NCBI RefSeq assembly: GCF_003047105.1 | Contig: NZ_CP028475.1 | Location: 1,426,001-1,490,000 of the forward strand | DNA: 64,000 bases | Origin: Celeribacter baekdonensis | Lineage (GTDB): Bacteria; Pseudomonadota; Alphaproteobacteria; Rhodobacterales; Rhodobacteraceae | Direction: 5' to 3' | Shown here: positions 49,473-60,127 of the stretch, one piece after another | How positions within the stretch are numbered: the stretch's first letter is position 1 | Layout of the letters: each line of letters begins with the position of its first letter | Translations under genes and position numbers: made by a program | The notes under the pieces: model-generated | The model's input: only the letters and a program-made list of their open reading frames with translations | What the model was told of the DNA's origin: nothing | Databases searched by the model: none

Positions 49473-49838
49473 GGGGCTGTCCTCAGCGCCATATCGACAG
49501 TCTCTCTCTCGATATGTGGATCAAAAGGTTGCGCAGCAGATGTTCGTGGTCGGCAGGCCCCTGAGTGCGGTATCCGAGATGAGAAACTCACCCCCCCTCG
49601 CGCAAGCACGCCCAAACCCAGCCCCCCAAACCAAGCCCCCAACCCCAGCCGCAACGCCAGATTGTAGCCCATCCCCCTCACCTCACGCATTTTTCTGTCT
49701 TCAAAACGCGTTGACTGATTGCTCTCGCGTTCGTGACTCTCTAAAACATATGGTAATTCCGCCCCAAGACTCCCCTCTAAGGGAACCGGCGGATGTGACG
49801 CATACACGCATAGACCACGCACAAATCGGGAGGACCGC

Positions 49839-51533
49839 ATGGCAGACGCAGCCATCCACGGCCACGAACATGGGGACAACCGGGGCTTTTTCACCCGTTG
49901 GTTCCTATCTACAAACCACAAAGACATTGGGATTCTGTACCTCTTCACGGCTGCCGTGGTGGGGTTCATTTCCGTCTGTTTCACCGTTTACATGCGCCTT
50001 GAGCTCATGGAACCGGGGGTTCAGTTCATGTGTCTCAACGAAGCTGGCGAGGCCGCAGCGCGGTTTGTGTCGGGCTTTGGCGCTGAGAACTGTGCGCCCA
50101 ACGGCCACCTTTGGAACGTCATGATCACCTACCACGGTGTGTTGATGATGTTCTTCGTGGTGATTCCGGCGCTGTTTGGCGGTTTCGGCAACTACTTCAT
50201 GCCGCTGCAAATCGGTGCCCCGGACATGGCCTTCCCGCGCCTCAACAACCTCTCCTACTGGCTCTATGTCTGTGGTGTGGCTTTGGGGATTGCGTCGCTG
50301 TTGTCTGTTGGCTCCGCCGATGGTCAAAACGGGGCTGGCGTGGGCTGGGTGCTTTATCCGCCGCTGTCGACCTCTTCGCCGGGTCACTCGATGGACCTCG
50401 CGATCTTTGCGGTTCACGTCTCTGGTGCCTCCTCGATCTTGGGCGCGATCAACATGATCACCACCATGCTCAACATGCGCGCGCCGGGCATGACCATGTT
50501 CAAAGTGCCGCTGTTCGCCTGGTCGATCTTTGTCACCTCCTGGCTGATCCTTTTGTCCCTGCCAGTTTTGGCGGGCGCGATCACCATGTTGCTCACAGAC
50601 CGTAACTTTGGCACTTCCTTCTTCCAACCGGGCGGTGGCGGCGATCCGATCCTGTACCAGCACATCCTGTGGTTCTTCGGTCACCCCGAAGTGTACATCG
50701 TTGTTCTGCCGGGCTTTGGTTTGGTCTCCCACATCATCGCAACCTTCTCGAAGAAAGCCGTGTTTGGCTATCTTCCGATGGTTTGGGCGCTGATCGCGAT
50801 TGGGGTTCTGGGCTTTGTTGTTTGGGCACACCACATGTACACTGTGGGTCTGTCGCTGACGCAGCAGTCCTACTTCATGATGGCCACCATGGTCATTGCG
50901 GTGCCGACAGGGGTGAAAATCTTCTCTTGGATCGCAACCATGTGGGGCGGCTCGATTGAGTTCAAAACACCGATGCTCTTTGCCTTCGGCTTCTTGATCC
51001 TCTTCACCATCGGTGGTGTGACCGGCATCGTTCTGTCGCAGGCTGGCATCGACCGCGCCTACCATGACACCTACTATGTTGTGGCGCACTTCCACTACAC
51101 CATGTCGATGGGGGCGGCCTTTACCATCTTTGCGGGGATTTACTTCTACATCGGCAAAATGTCCGGGCGTCAGTACCCGGAATGGGCGGGCAAGCTGCAC
51201 TTCTGGATGTTCTTTGTCGGCGTCAACCTGACCTTCTTCCCACAGCACTTCCTGGGTCGTCAGGGCATGCCGCGTCGTTACATCGACTACCCGGAAGCCT
51301 TCGCCTATTGGAACAAGATCTCGTCTTACGGCGCACTTCTGTCCTTCGCTTCGTTCATTCTGTTCATCGGCATTGTGTTCTACACCCTGCTGGCCGGTCG
51401 CCGCGTGACCGAGAACAACTACTGGAACGAATACGCAGACACGCTTGAGTGGACCCTGCCCTGCCCGCCGCCGGAGCATACGTTTGAAACGCTCCCGAAG
51501 CAGGAAGACTGGGATCACCAGCATTCGCACTAA
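49839..51533 (+). CDS. ctaD: Cytochrome c oxidase subunit I (aa3 type)
   Basis: 564 residues with 12 hydrophobic helices. Heme and copper ligands are visible: the His in [29 protein letters not shown] (CuB His and cross-linked Tyr), [10 protein letters not shown] (CuB His pair) and [14 protein letters not shown] (heme a3 and heme a His). The motif set is that of A-type heme-copper oxidases, which pump protons and reduce oxygen at the inner membrane. No ctaC or ctaE adjoins; ctaD is monocistronic, ending in a hairpin terminator. Confidence 0.96.
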   Translation: MADAAIHGHEHGDNRGFFTRWFLSTNHKDIGILYLFTAAVVGFISVCFTVYMRLELMEPGVQFMCLNEAGEAAARFVSGFGAENCAPNGHLWNVMITYHGVLMMFFVVIPALFGGFGNYFMPLQIGAPDMAFPRLNNLSYWLYVCGVALGIASLLSVGSADGQNGAGVGWVLYPPLSTSSPGHSMDLAIFAVHVSGASSILGAINMITTMLNMRAPGMTMFKVPLFAWSIFVTSWLILLSLPVLAGAITMLLTDRNFGTSFFQPGGGGDPILYQHILWFFGHPEVYIVVLPGFGLVSHIIATFSKKAVFGYLPMVWALIAIGVLGFVVWAHHMYTVGLSLTQQSYFMMATMVIAVPTGVKIFSWIATMWGGSIEFKTPMLFAFGFLILFTIGGVTGIVLSQAGIDRAYHDTYYVVAHFHYTMSMGAAFTIFAGIYFYIGKMSGRQYPEWAGKLHFWMFFVGVNLTFFPQHFLGRQGMPRRYIDYPEAFAYWNKISSYGALLSFASFILFIGIVFYTLLAGRRVTENNYWNEYADTLEWTLPCPPPEHTFETLPKQEDWDHQHSH

Positions 51534-51557
51534 GCCGCGCTGACGGATCAAAACAAC

Positions 51558-51587
51558 AAAGGCCCCACCTCCTCGGTGGGGCCTTTT
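51558..51587 (+). terminator. Terminator after ctaD
   Basis: AAAGGCCCCACC (51558-51569) pairs with GGTGGGGCCTTT (from 51575), followed by TTTTCTTT. Confidence 0.85.
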
Positions 51588-51693
51588 CTTTGAGGGTTTG
51601 CGCACGGTAAAGACCGTTGAGGTCACACATCAGGGGGCTTTGCAGGCCGCACCATGCCGCATAGACTGGCCGGAACACACATAAGAAACGCAC

Positions 51694-52242
51694 ATGCCCT
51701 ATCAATGGACCCCGGATCATCGCAACCTGCCGCAGCGGGCCGCATTGGATGACGCACCTTTGGTGCGGCTTGACCTGTGGCCGCATCGCAGCCTCAAGGG
51801 CAAAGGCTTTTCCGCCACCATTTGGCTGATGTTTTTCGGCGGATTGATCCCGGTTGTGCCCTTTATCGGGACGGTTGCGTTTTGGATTTTGCTGATCTTT
51901 ATGATGACGGCGCTGTCAGCGCTTTGGCTGGCGCTGAGGCGGTCAGATCGCGATCAGCTGCGCGAAGAGCTTTTGATCTGGCCGGATCGTATCGCGCTGA
52001 CCCATTGGCCCGCCAAGGGCAAAGCGATGACCTGGGAGGCGAACCCCTATTGGGTGAAACTGTCGTTGCACCCGACGGAGGGGAAGGTCGAGCAATACCT
52101 GACGCTGAAAGGCGGCGGTCCAGCACAAACACGCGAAGTGGAGCTTGGGGCCTTTTTGACGCCCGAAGAACGCACGCACCTGCGCGATGATCTTGCGCTG
52201 GTTTTAGGGCAACTTAAGGACAGACCACGCCACACATCATAA
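51694..52242 (+). CDS. DUF2244 membrane protein
   Basis: 182 residues. Two transmembrane helices (TIWLMFFGGLIPVVPFIGTV and FWILLIFMMTALSALWLALR) precede a soluble C-terminal domain with WEANPYWVKLSL. This matches the DUF2244 family, often found beside cytochrome oxidase genes in alphaproteobacteria. A role in oxidase assembly or stability has been suggested by context but is not shown. It has its own gap from ctaD (160 nt, after a terminator) and ends before a bidirectional hairpin. Confidence 0.78.
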   Translation: MPYQWTPDHRNLPQRAALDDAPLVRLDLWPHRSLKGKGFSATIWLMFFGGLIPVVPFIGTVAFWILLIFMMTALSALWLALRRSDRDQLREELLIWPDRIALTHWPAKGKAMTWEANPYWVKLSLHPTEGKVEQYLTLKGGGPAQTREVELGAFLTPEERTHLRDDLALVLGQLKDRPRHTS

Positions 52243-52251
52243 GCCAAACGA

Positions 52252-52279
52252 AAAAGGCCGCCCAAAAGAGCGGCCTTTT
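52252..52279. terminator. Bidirectional terminator between the DUF2244 gene and yqeY
   Basis: AAAAGGCCGC (52252-52261) and GCGGCCTTTT (52270-52279) form a 10-bp stem with an 8-nt loop and T-runs on both strands. Confidence 0.85.
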
Positions 52280-52300
52280 CAACGATAGAGCCCTAGGGGT

Positions 52301-52759
52301 TTATCCCAATTTGGCTTTGATCTGTGCACCCACCGCGCCAAAATCCATCTGGCCGGTGTATTTCGTTTTCAAAGCGCCCATCACCTTGCCCATGTCGCGG
52401 ATACTCTCCGCGCTGGTCTCAGAAATGGCATCAGAAATGGCCTGAGCCACCTCACCCTCTGACAACTGACGCGGCAAAAACTCTTCGATCACAGTGATCT
52501 CAGAACGCTCCTTTGCCGCCAGTTCAAGCCGCGCGCCTTCTTCAAACGCTTTGGCGCTTTCTTGGCGTTGCTTGACCATTTTGCCAAGAATACCAAGCAC
52601 ATCCGCGTCAGACACGCATTCTTCTTTGCCCTCACCCCGAGCCGCGATTTCGCGATCCTTGATGGCCGCATTGATCAGACGCAAGGTGGACAAGCGTTCG
52701 CTGTCCTTGTCTTTCATCGCCGTTTTCAATGCCGCGTTGAGCCGGTTCCGCATATCCAT
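52301..52759 (-). CDS. yqeY: GatB/YqeY-domain protein
   Basis: 152 residues from ATG 52759; the frame is open to 52846 without supporting features. The start MRNRLNAALKTAMKDKDSER and the C-terminal EFLPRQLSEGEVAQAI and MGKVMGALKTKYTGQMDFG match the YqeY family, a stand-alone relative of the tRNA-binding tail of GatB. Function is not firmly established; a link with tRNA-dependent amidotransfer is only by homology. Divergent from carA. Confidence 0.85.
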   Translation of the reverse strand: MDMRNRLNAALKTAMKDKDSERLSTLRLINAAIKDREIAARGEGKEECVSDADVLGILGKMVKQRQESAKAFEEGARLELAAKERSEITVIEEFLPRQLSEGEVAQAISDAISETSAESIRDMGKVMGALKTKYTGQMDFGAVGAQIKAKLG

Positions 52760-52957
52760 ATGGGCCTCATCCCTCATGATGTCGCAAGTGGACAACATAG
52801 CGAAAGACGCCGCCGGTCTCAACCGTTGATAATTTCCGTAACCCATTGAAAACGCTACGTTACATAAAGTGACCGAAAATCCACCACCCGACCTTGACGC
52901 CGCCTGCCCCTTTCCTTAGGTTCCGGTGAATTTTGCCCACATCAGGAGAGTCGTGCC

Positions 52958-54121
<1,164 letters not shown>

Positions 54122-54142
54122 TCCATTCAGATTACGTTACGG

Positions 54143-54168
54143 AAAGGCGGGGTTTTCCCCGCCTTTTT
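54143..54168 (+). terminator. Terminator after carA
   Basis: AAAGGCGGGG (54143-54152) pairs with CCCCGCCTTT (from 54157), followed by TTTTT. Confidence 0.9.
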
Positions 54169-54197
54169 GCATGTATTTACCACATTTAAAGCCTTGG

Positions 54198-54213
54198 TTA
54201 ATGCCTTGTTAAC
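54198..54213. promoter_or_regulatory. Perfect CtrA-type binding site
   Basis: TTAA-N7-TTAAC (TTAATGCCTTGTTAAC) is the full CtrA consensus known from Caulobacter and other alphaproteobacteria. A further TTAA lies 8 nt upstream (54186-54189). The word GCCTTG is repeated within the site. It lies 81 nt before the start of the glycosyltransferase fusion gene. Confidence 0.6.
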
Positions 54214-54228
54214 CTTGACGGATCAATC

Positions 54229-54237
54229 TTATCCACA
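54229..54237. promoter_or_regulatory. Perfect DnaA box
   Basis: TTATCCACA matches the DnaA-box consensus exactly. It lies 16 nt after the CtrA-type site and 57 nt before the glycosyltransferase start. A single box near a gene suggests transcriptional control, not an origin. A CTGGGG/CCCCAG palindrome follows at 54243-54259. Confidence 0.5.
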
Positions 54238-54293
54238 GAGGTCTGGGGACAAACCCCAGCCATTGGGACAGTTGCGTCAGGGTGAAAATTTAG

Positions 54294-56852
54294 ATGTCGT
54301 ATGTCAGACATCCCCACTTTCCACAACCAAAGCTCCATACGGCCCGCGCGCCCGTGGACCATGAGGTCTTGGACGCACAAACCACGCCCCCGATTGGCCC
54401 CCACGCTCCCACGCGCAGTCCCATTGGTCAGATCCTCGTCAATATGGGCGCGTTGGACCCGGGCGATCTGGTCCGCGCTGCGGCTATGCGCCAACGCGAA
54501 GATGCACGCATCGGCGACATCCTTTTGGCCCACGGCATGGTCGATGAACCCACACTCTACCGCGCCTTGGCCCAGCAACATCATGCCACCGTCGCCGATT
54601 TTGATAAAACCGCGCCGGACGTGCGACTGATTGATCGTCTGGGCGCGGATGAATGCCTGCGCCGGGGGCTTTTGCCATGGTGTCAGGTCGGCGGCACGGT
54701 GATCATCGCCTCATGTCGCCCCGAACAATTCGAAGACCTGCGCCCGCGTCTCAGCGCACTGTTTGGTCCGGTCCGCATGGCCGTGGCCTCAGAAACGGCG
54801 ATGCACGAGGCGCTCCTGCGTTCGCGTCAACGCAAACTCGCGCTATCGGCGGAAACCCGTGTGGCGGCGCATGAAAGCTGTCGCGAAATGGACATTCGCA
54901 AACTGACGCGGATGATGTCGTCTTTGGCGGTTTTGGGCCTCATACTGGCGCTGTTGTCGCCGATGAGCGCTGCGATCCTGTTGACCGCATGGGCGGTGTT
55001 GACCCTTGTCGTCTCCACCGGCCTCAAAATCGCCGCCACCTTTGCACAGGCCAGCACCGCGCGCACCCGCCAAAGCACGTTTAGCAGTCGCCGCACCAAA
55101 ACCGCCCTGCCCACCGTGTCGATCATGCTGCCCCTGTTCAAAGAGCGCGAGGTCGCGACGCGGCTGATCAAACGGGTGTCGCGGCTGACCTATCCGCGCG
55201 AACTTTTGGACATTTGTCTTGTGGTCGAAGAAGATGATACCGTCACCCAAGACGCCATTGCCAGCACGGATTTGCCGCGTTGGATGCGGCAAATCATCGT
55301 GCCACGCGGCGGGGTCAAAACCAAACCACGGGCGATGAATTTTGCCCTCGATTTCTGTCGCGGCTCGATCATTGGCATCTATGACGCCGAGGATGCGCCC
55401 GAGCCGGAACAAATTCACAAAGTCGTCGCCCATTTCGCCCAAACCGGACCAGAAGTGGCCTGTGTTCAGGGCATTTTGGATTTTTACAACGCCCGTACCA
55501 ATTGGTTGTCGCGCTGTTTCACCGTCGAATACGCGACATGGTTTCGGGTGATTTTGCCCGGCTATGAGCGCATGGGGCTGGCCGTCCCTTTGGGCGGCAC
55601 CACGTTGTTTTTCCGCCGCGAGACGATTGAGGAACTGGGCGGATGGGACGCGCATAACGTGACTGAGGATGCCGATCTGGGCATCCGTTTGGCGCGCCAT
55701 GGCTACCGCACCGAATTGTTGCACACGGTGACAGAGGAAGAGGCCAATTGTCGCCTCTGGCCCTGGGTCAAACAGCGCTCTCGCTGGCTCAAAGGCTACG
55801 CGATGACCTATGCGATGCATATGCAAAACCCGAGAGCGCTCTGGCGTGACCTCGGCGCATGGCGGTTTTTCGGGGTTCAGGCGCTGTTTCTGGGCGCCTT
55901 GTCGCAATTTGTGCTGGCGCCGTTCCTGTGGTCGTTCTGGCTGTTCCCCTTGGGCCTCCCGCATCCGATGCGCGCGATCTTACCGCATGACGTCTTGGTC
56001 GTATTGGGGACGATTTTCCTTCTGTCCGAAGTGGTGACTGTGGCGGTGGGCATGGCGGCGACCTCGACCCCGAAACACAAATGGCTTTGGCTTTGGGTGC
56101 CGACGCTGCATTTCTATTATCCACTGGCCACTCTGGCGGCGCTCAAAGGCCTGTGGGAGATGGTGACCAAGCCCTATTATTGGGACAAAACCGCCCATGG
56201 CGTGCATGATTTGGGATTCCATGAGGATGAGCCAGACACCGCATCAGCACCAAACTCAGCGCCCTCCCCGATGTCGTCACAGCCCCGCCCCGCCCCTTTG
56301 GTGCTGGGCACCGATCAACGCATCGCTGCAAGCCCCTCGAGTGCCGCCACCCCGCAAAAACCCGCCACCCCATTGATCCTCTATCCCGCCGCCAAACCCA
56401 GACAGAACAGCCATGAGAGCGGTGCAGATCGCGTTCGGGCCTTTGGCGAAGCGACCAGTGCCTTTGTGTTTGAGCGCCTTGAACAGGATGCGTCGGGATC
56501 GGTGCCCAAGCCGGGGCGGCGTTTGACCTTTGGTCTTGATCTTGAAGCCGCGCCCAACACCCCCGCATTGCGGCGTGCGCTTGAGGCGGCGGCGGTGGCG
56601 TTTGACCCCGACCGTCTACGCCCCGCGCCGAAGCCAGACCCAAAAACCATGCGTCCACCTCCGCCCGAAACCACCATCCCACTGCCGCATCAAATCAAAG
56701 ACCCGAGCCCGCGCCTCCCGGTCAATACACCAAACGCGCCCGAATGGGCGCATATGGCCGCGTTTGTTGAGGTGCCCGAGTTTCTTCCAACCGCCCCCAT
56801 CGAAGAGCCGCATCGTTTGAGCGGAACCTCTGGGAAACTCGGGGAGGCGTGA
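54294..56852 (+). CDS. GspE_N domain fused to a processive family-2 glycosyltransferase
   Basis: 852 residues. About 40-175 is a GspE/MshE N-terminal domain (PIGQILVNMGALDPGDLVRA and IGDILLAHGMVDEPTLYRAL). Two membrane helices follow at 207-250. The GT2 catalytic domain (about 272-505) has EEDDT, YDAEDAPE (364-370), TED (458-460) and QRSRW (494-498), the D,D,D,Q(Q/R)xRW set of cellulose-synthase-like processive enzymes. Three more hydrophobic segments lie at about 525-635. The last ~215 residues are Pro/Ala-rich and unusual. Likely makes an exported polysaccharide; the GspE_N part may bind a nucleotide such as c-di-GMP, by analogy with MshE. CtrA and DnaA boxes lie upstream. Confidence 0.8.
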   Translation: MSYVRHPHFPQPKLHTARAPVDHEVLDAQTTPPIGPHAPTRSPIGQILVNMGALDPGDLVRAAAMRQREDARIGDILLAHGMVDEPTLYRALAQQHHATVADFDKTAPDVRLIDRLGADECLRRGLLPWCQVGGTVIIASCRPEQFEDLRPRLSALFGPVRMAVASETAMHEALLRSRQRKLALSAETRVAAHESCREMDIRKLTRMMSSLAVLGLILALLSPMSAAILLTAWAVLTLVVSTGLKIAATFAQASTARTRQSTFSSRRTKTALPTVSIMLPLFKEREVATRLIKRVSRLTYPRELLDICLVVEEDDTVTQDAIASTDLPRWMRQIIVPRGGVKTKPRAMNFALDFCRGSIIGIYDAEDAPEPEQIHKVVAHFAQTGPEVACVQGILDFYNARTNWLSRCFTVEYATWFRVILPGYERMGLAVPLGGTTLFFRRETIEELGGWDAHNVTEDADLGIRLARHGYRTELLHTVTEEEANCRLWPWVKQRSRWLKGYAMTYAMHMQNPRALWRDLGAWRFFGVQALFLGALSQFVLAPFLWSFWLFPLGLPHPMRAILPHDVLVVLGTIFLLSEVVTVAVGMAATSTPKHKWLWLWVPTLHFYYPLATLAALKGLWEMVTKPYYWDKTAHGVHDLGFHEDEPDTASAPNSAPSPMSSQPRPAPLVLGTDQRIAASPSSAATPQKPATPLILYPAAKPRQNSHESGADRVRAFGEATSAFVFERLEQDASGSVPKPGRRLTFGLDLEAAPNTPALRRALEAAAVAFDPDRLRPAPKPDPKTMRPPPPETTIPLPHQIKDPSPRLPVNTPNAPEWAHMAAFVEVPEFLPTAPIEEPHRLSGTSGKLGEA

Positions 56853-56855
56853 GGT

Positions 56856-57500
56856 TTAACGGACCTTATCGGCGTCGATTTTCAGGCGCGTCACAAAGGC
56901 CTTGGAAATATGCTCTGACAGCGCCTTGTGCGCGCGATCGCCATCGCGCGCTTCAATCGCTGAGACGATCTGATCATGTTCTTTGATCGCCTCTTCGCCC
57001 CGGCCTTCGGCGGCCAAAGAGGTGGTGGCGAGCAGGGCCATGGAGCGGTGCACCAAATCAAGCTGTTGCACCAGGTAGCGGTTGTGCGAGGCGAGGTGGA
57101 TTTGTTTGTGAAACCGGCGATTGGCGCGCGACATGGCGTCGGGTTTGCCGATCAGGCCGCGGTCCTCTTCGACCATATCACGCAACACACGCACCTCCTC
57201 AGAGGTGGCATGACGCGCCGCAAGACGGGCCGCAAGCCCTTCAAGTTCGGTGCGCACAACGTAGAGATCCGCCATCTGATTGTGATCCAAAGAGGCGACA
57301 ATCAGTGAACGCCCATCCCGCGTCAGCATGGATTGGGTCTCAAGCCGCTGTAACGCCTCGCGGATCGGAGTGCGCGACACGCCAAAGCGTTCGGCCAGCT
57401 CACTTTCAACAAGCCGGTCGCCGGGGCGATACACCCCGGTGTCGATGGCATCCAGGATCAGCCCATAAGCGTCCTTTTGCCCAGCGCGCGGATCTTTCAT
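56856..57500 (-). CDS. GntR-family regulator, FadR/FCD branch
   Basis: 214 residues. The winged helix is YRPGDRLVESELAERFGVSR, then TPIREALQRLETQ, and the C-terminal FCD domain has the metal-binding His residues in RANRRFHKQIHLASHN and the ASHNRYL stretch. Such proteins are typically repressors released by a carboxylic-acid ligand. It converges tail to tail with the glycosyltransferase gene (3-nt gap) and diverges from the HAD gene, so its targets are not evident. Confidence 0.85.
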   Translation of the reverse strand: MKDPRAGQKDAYGLILDAIDTGVYRPGDRLVESELAERFGVSRTPIREALQRLETQSMLTRDGRSLIVASLDHNQMADLYVVRTELEGLAARLAARHATSEEVRVLRDMVEEDRGLIGKPDAMSRANRRFHKQIHLASHNRYLVQQLDLVHRSMALLATTSLAAEGRGEEAIKEHDQIVSAIEARDGDRAHKALSEHISKAFVTRLKIDADKVR

Positions 57501-57683
57501 CTTGTGCCTCTCAGGTCAACAGGGGGAGACCATAGACAGCCCTGCCCCCCACGATCAAGCGCTAACATTGCCGCAACGCGGCCAAATTCAAGAACACCGT
57601 GTCGAAACATCCGCCAACCTCGCTCTGCGTTCAACACCACGTCCCGCCTTGCGTCGCTGTCGCTCTTTGCCTAACACGATGCC

Positions 57684-58337
57684 ATGGTATCTGATCAATT
57701 CTCTCACGTGAACACATGGGTCTTTGACCTCGACAATACGCTTTACCCGCCAGAGGCCGCGCTTTTTGCCCAGATCGAGGTCAAAATGACCGATTGGGTG
57801 GCACGCGAATTGGGCGTGAGTTTAGAGGCGGCCAATGCGTTGCGCAGCGCCTATTGGCGCGATTATGGCACCACACTGTCGGGGATGATGGCCAAACATG
57901 GCACCGACCCATTGCCCTATCTCAGCTACGTGCATGACATCGACTTTTCCGGCCTGCAGCTTGATGCCGAACTCAAAGCGGCGATCACCGCCCTGCCCGG
58001 CCGCAAAATTGTCTACACCAACGGCTCCGCCCCCTATGCCGAACGGGTGTTGGAGGCGCGCGGCTTGACCGGAATTTTCAACGCCGTCTACGGCATTGAA
58101 CACGCTAAATTTCATCCCAAACCTCTGGCCGAAGCCTTTGACACCGTGCTGGCCCTCGACGGGATCACGCCCAACACGGCGGCGATGTTCGAAGACGATC
58201 CGCGCAACCTCAAAGTCCCGCATGATCTGGGGATGAAGACCGTCTATGTCGCCGCCGCACCGCTTGATCCGCCCGCGCCTCATATCCATCACCACACCGA
58301 CAATCTGTCGGCGTTTTTGCGCGCGCTGATCGGCTGA
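57684..58337 (+). CDS. HAD-superfamily pyrimidine 5'-nucleotidase-like phosphatase
   Basis: 217 residues from ATG 57684. The DxDxT motif is FDLDNT near residue 14, with cap insertion, then KIVYTNGSAPYAERVL (motif II), the motif III Lys in HPKPLAEAF and the acidic FEDDPRNL (motif IV). The arrangement resembles the SDT1/PHM8 pyrimidine 5'-nucleotidase subfamily. Substrate not certain. Monocistronic, 184 nt after the GntR gene start on the opposite strand. Confidence 0.82.
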   Translation: MVSDQFSHVNTWVFDLDNTLYPPEAALFAQIEVKMTDWVARELGVSLEAANALRSAYWRDYGTTLSGMMAKHGTDPLPYLSYVHDIDFSGLQLDAELKAAITALPGRKIVYTNGSAPYAERVLEARGLTGIFNAVYGIEHAKFHPKPLAEAFDTVLALDGITPNTAAMFEDDPRNLKVPHDLGMKTVYVAAAPLDPPAPHIHHHTDNLSAFLRALIG

Positions 58338-58468
58338 GACGTGGTAAAATCACAAGATTGACAGGATCGCGACAGCCCGCCCGCCTGCGCGCTTCTGTCG
58401 CCGTGACGGATGGGTCCGAACGCCCTATCTGACAGCGTAACAAGAAACGCACAGCCCGGAGACCGCAC

Positions 58469-58690
58469 ATGTCACAAGCAACCGCAGACCAAGCCACGTC
58501 CAAGTCCCACCACGAAGATGGTGTCGCCTCCACCCGTGGCGTCGTTCTTTTCCTTCTTGCCGTTCTCGTCGTGATCGCAGCGGTCATTTTTGGCATGTTC
58601 GCCATCGGCCCTTGGGTGCTTGGCGTCACTGCGCTGGCCACGGTTCCGGTGATCTATATCGTGATGGTCGTCCTCACGATGGGCCAATAA
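58469..58690 (+). CDS. Small membrane protein
   Basis: 73 residues. A polar N-terminus of about 22 residues (rich in His, Asp, Glu) precedes two hydrophobic helices, GVVLFLLAVLVVIAAVIFGM and PWVLGVTALATVPVIYIVMV. The codon use matches neighbours, and the start follows GGAG. No family is recognised. Confidence 0.6.
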   Translation: MSQATADQATSKSHHEDGVASTRGVVLFLLAVLVVIAAVIFGMFAIGPWVLGVTALATVPVIYIVMVVLTMGQ

Positions 58691-58821
58691 TAGGCCGAAC
58701 ACGCCTCTTTGGTGGCTCTTTGGTGGCTCTGCCCCCCTGAGACAGCCTGTCCCTTGGACAATCCCCGCCTTTGCGCCTATCTCTTGGCCATGCCCAAAGA
58801 GTGGAAGCAAAGGAGATGATC

Positions 58822-60045
58822 ATGGCGAACCAACCCCTCACGCTTGCACAGCGTGAAACCGTGGATGTTTTGGTCTCAGGCGGCGGCATCGCCGGGATGA
58901 TTGCAGCGGCCGCGTTTGGGGCCTCTGGGTTCAAAACCCTGATGATCGACCCGACCCCGCCGATCACCAGCGGCACAGAGGACCGATCCGATCTGCGCTC
59001 CACCGCGTTTTTGCGCCCCGCGCGCGATCTCTTTGCCCGCATTGGCATTTGGGAGGCGCTTGCCCCCCACGCCACGCCACTTGAGGCGCTGCGCATCGTT
59101 GATACTTTGGGGCAACCGTCCGACATCCGGGCCGAGCGTCAGTTTGAAGGCCGCGAAACCGGCGACGAGCCCTTTGGCTGGAACTTTCTCAACTGGGTGA
59201 TCCGGCGCGAGCTTTTGAAAGCCGTGCCCAATATCCCTAATGTCGACATGCGCTATGGCACCGGGTTTAAATCCATGCTCACCCGCACCAATGAGGCCAT
59301 CGTCACCCTCACCGACGGCACACAGGTGCGCGCCAAATTGGTCGTGGCCGCCGATGGCCGCAACTCGCCGGTGCGTGAGGCGGCGGGAATTGGCGTCAAA
59401 ACCACGCGTTATGGCCAAAAATCTCTGGCCTTCACCGCCACGCACGAGTGGCCGCACAACAATGTCTCTACCGAAATTTACCGCGAAGGCGGTCCTTTCA
59501 CCATGGTGCCTTTGGCGGACATCGACGGCAAACCCGCCTCGGCGATTGTCTGGATGAACAAAGGCCCCTACGCGACTGAGCTGTTGAATATGGACCCCGA
59601 AGCATTCAACGCGGTGATGACCACACGCTCGGCGGGTCTCTTTGGTCAGATGACGCTGGCCTCCGGTCGCGCGATCTTTCCGATCATCACCCAAGTGGCC
59701 GAGCGCCTGTCGGGCGAACGTGTCGCAGTGATTGCGGAGGCCGCGCATGTGCTGCCCCCGATCGGCGCGCAGGGGTTGAACACATCCCTCAATGATCTGG
59801 GCGAACTTTTGGCGCTTGCCGAGACCTATCGTGGCGATTTGGGTGGGCAGGTCATGTTGGACGCCTATGCCAAAACCCGGCACCGCGACATCTCGGCGCG
59901 CGCCAAGGTGGTCGATGTCTTTAACCGCGTCACCCGTTCGGAAGGCGATATTTTGCAAGCGCTGCGCCTCTTGGGCCTGAAGACAGTGCATGACGTCAAA
60001 CCGCTGCGTCAGAGGATCATGAAAGCGGGGCTTGGCCCAATCTAA
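58822..60045 (+). CDS. UbiH/UbiF/COQ6-family FAD-dependent hydroxylase
   Basis: 407 residues. ATG 58822 is chosen because AAAGGAG ends 7 nt before it; ATG 58816 lies too close, and the frame upstream is not preceded by a site. The FAD GxGxxG-type motif is VSGGGIAGMIAAAAFGASG, the middle motif DG in AADGRNSPVREAAGI, and the second FAD motif has VAVIAEAAHVLPPIGAQGLN, where AEAAH replaces the usual GDAAH. The family hydroxylates ubiquinone precursors. The class branch is not certain. Confidence 0.85.
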   Translation: MANQPLTLAQRETVDVLVSGGGIAGMIAAAAFGASGFKTLMIDPTPPITSGTEDRSDLRSTAFLRPARDLFARIGIWEALAPHATPLEALRIVDTLGQPSDIRAERQFEGRETGDEPFGWNFLNWVIRRELLKAVPNIPNVDMRYGTGFKSMLTRTNEAIVTLTDGTQVRAKLVVAADGRNSPVREAAGIGVKTTRYGQKSLAFTATHEWPHNNVSTEIYREGGPFTMVPLADIDGKPASAIVWMNKGPYATELLNMDPEAFNAVMTTRSAGLFGQMTLASGRAIFPIITQVAERLSGERVAVIAEAAHVLPPIGAQGLNTSLNDLGELLALAETYRGDLGGQVMLDAYAKTRHRDISARAKVVDVFNRVTRSEGDILQALRLLGLKTVHDVKPLRQRIMKAGLGPI

Positions 60046-60074
60046 AGCATCGTTTTACCCTGAGCCAAACACTC

Positions 60075-60109
60075 AAACGGCGCGCTCTTTGCCAAGGGCA
60101 CGCCGTTTT
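60075..60109. terminator. Bidirectional terminator between the hydroxylase and the aminotransferase
   Basis: AAACGGCG (60075-60082) pairs with CGCCGTTT (from 60101), with T-runs on both strands. The loop is long, 18 nt. Confidence 0.6.
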
Positions 60110-60127
60110 CGGTGTTATACCAAAGGC

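Larger units (their letters stand above)
49323..49838. other. Intergenic region between the IS element and ctaD
   Basis: About 515 nt without a supportable gene. It contains a 16-bp tandem duplication at 49410-49441 and an inverted repeat at 49446-49472. A minus-strand frame (49424-49984) runs into ctaD and looks like a shadow. The ribosome site GGGAGG lies just before the ctaD start. The ctaD promoter should be here but I could not pick it reliably. Confidence 0.5.

Noticed and set aside
49424..49984. 186-codon minus-strand frame between the IS and ctaD
   Set aside because: It overlaps the ctaD start and has no domain; the part outside ctaD contains repeats rather than coding bias.
49905..51626. 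573-codon minus-strand frame opposite ctaD
   Set aside because: Shadow of ctaD; no membrane segment or motif.
54229..54237. Replication origin at the DnaA box
   Set aside because: A single box without a cluster, AT-rich unwinding region or origin-associated genes.
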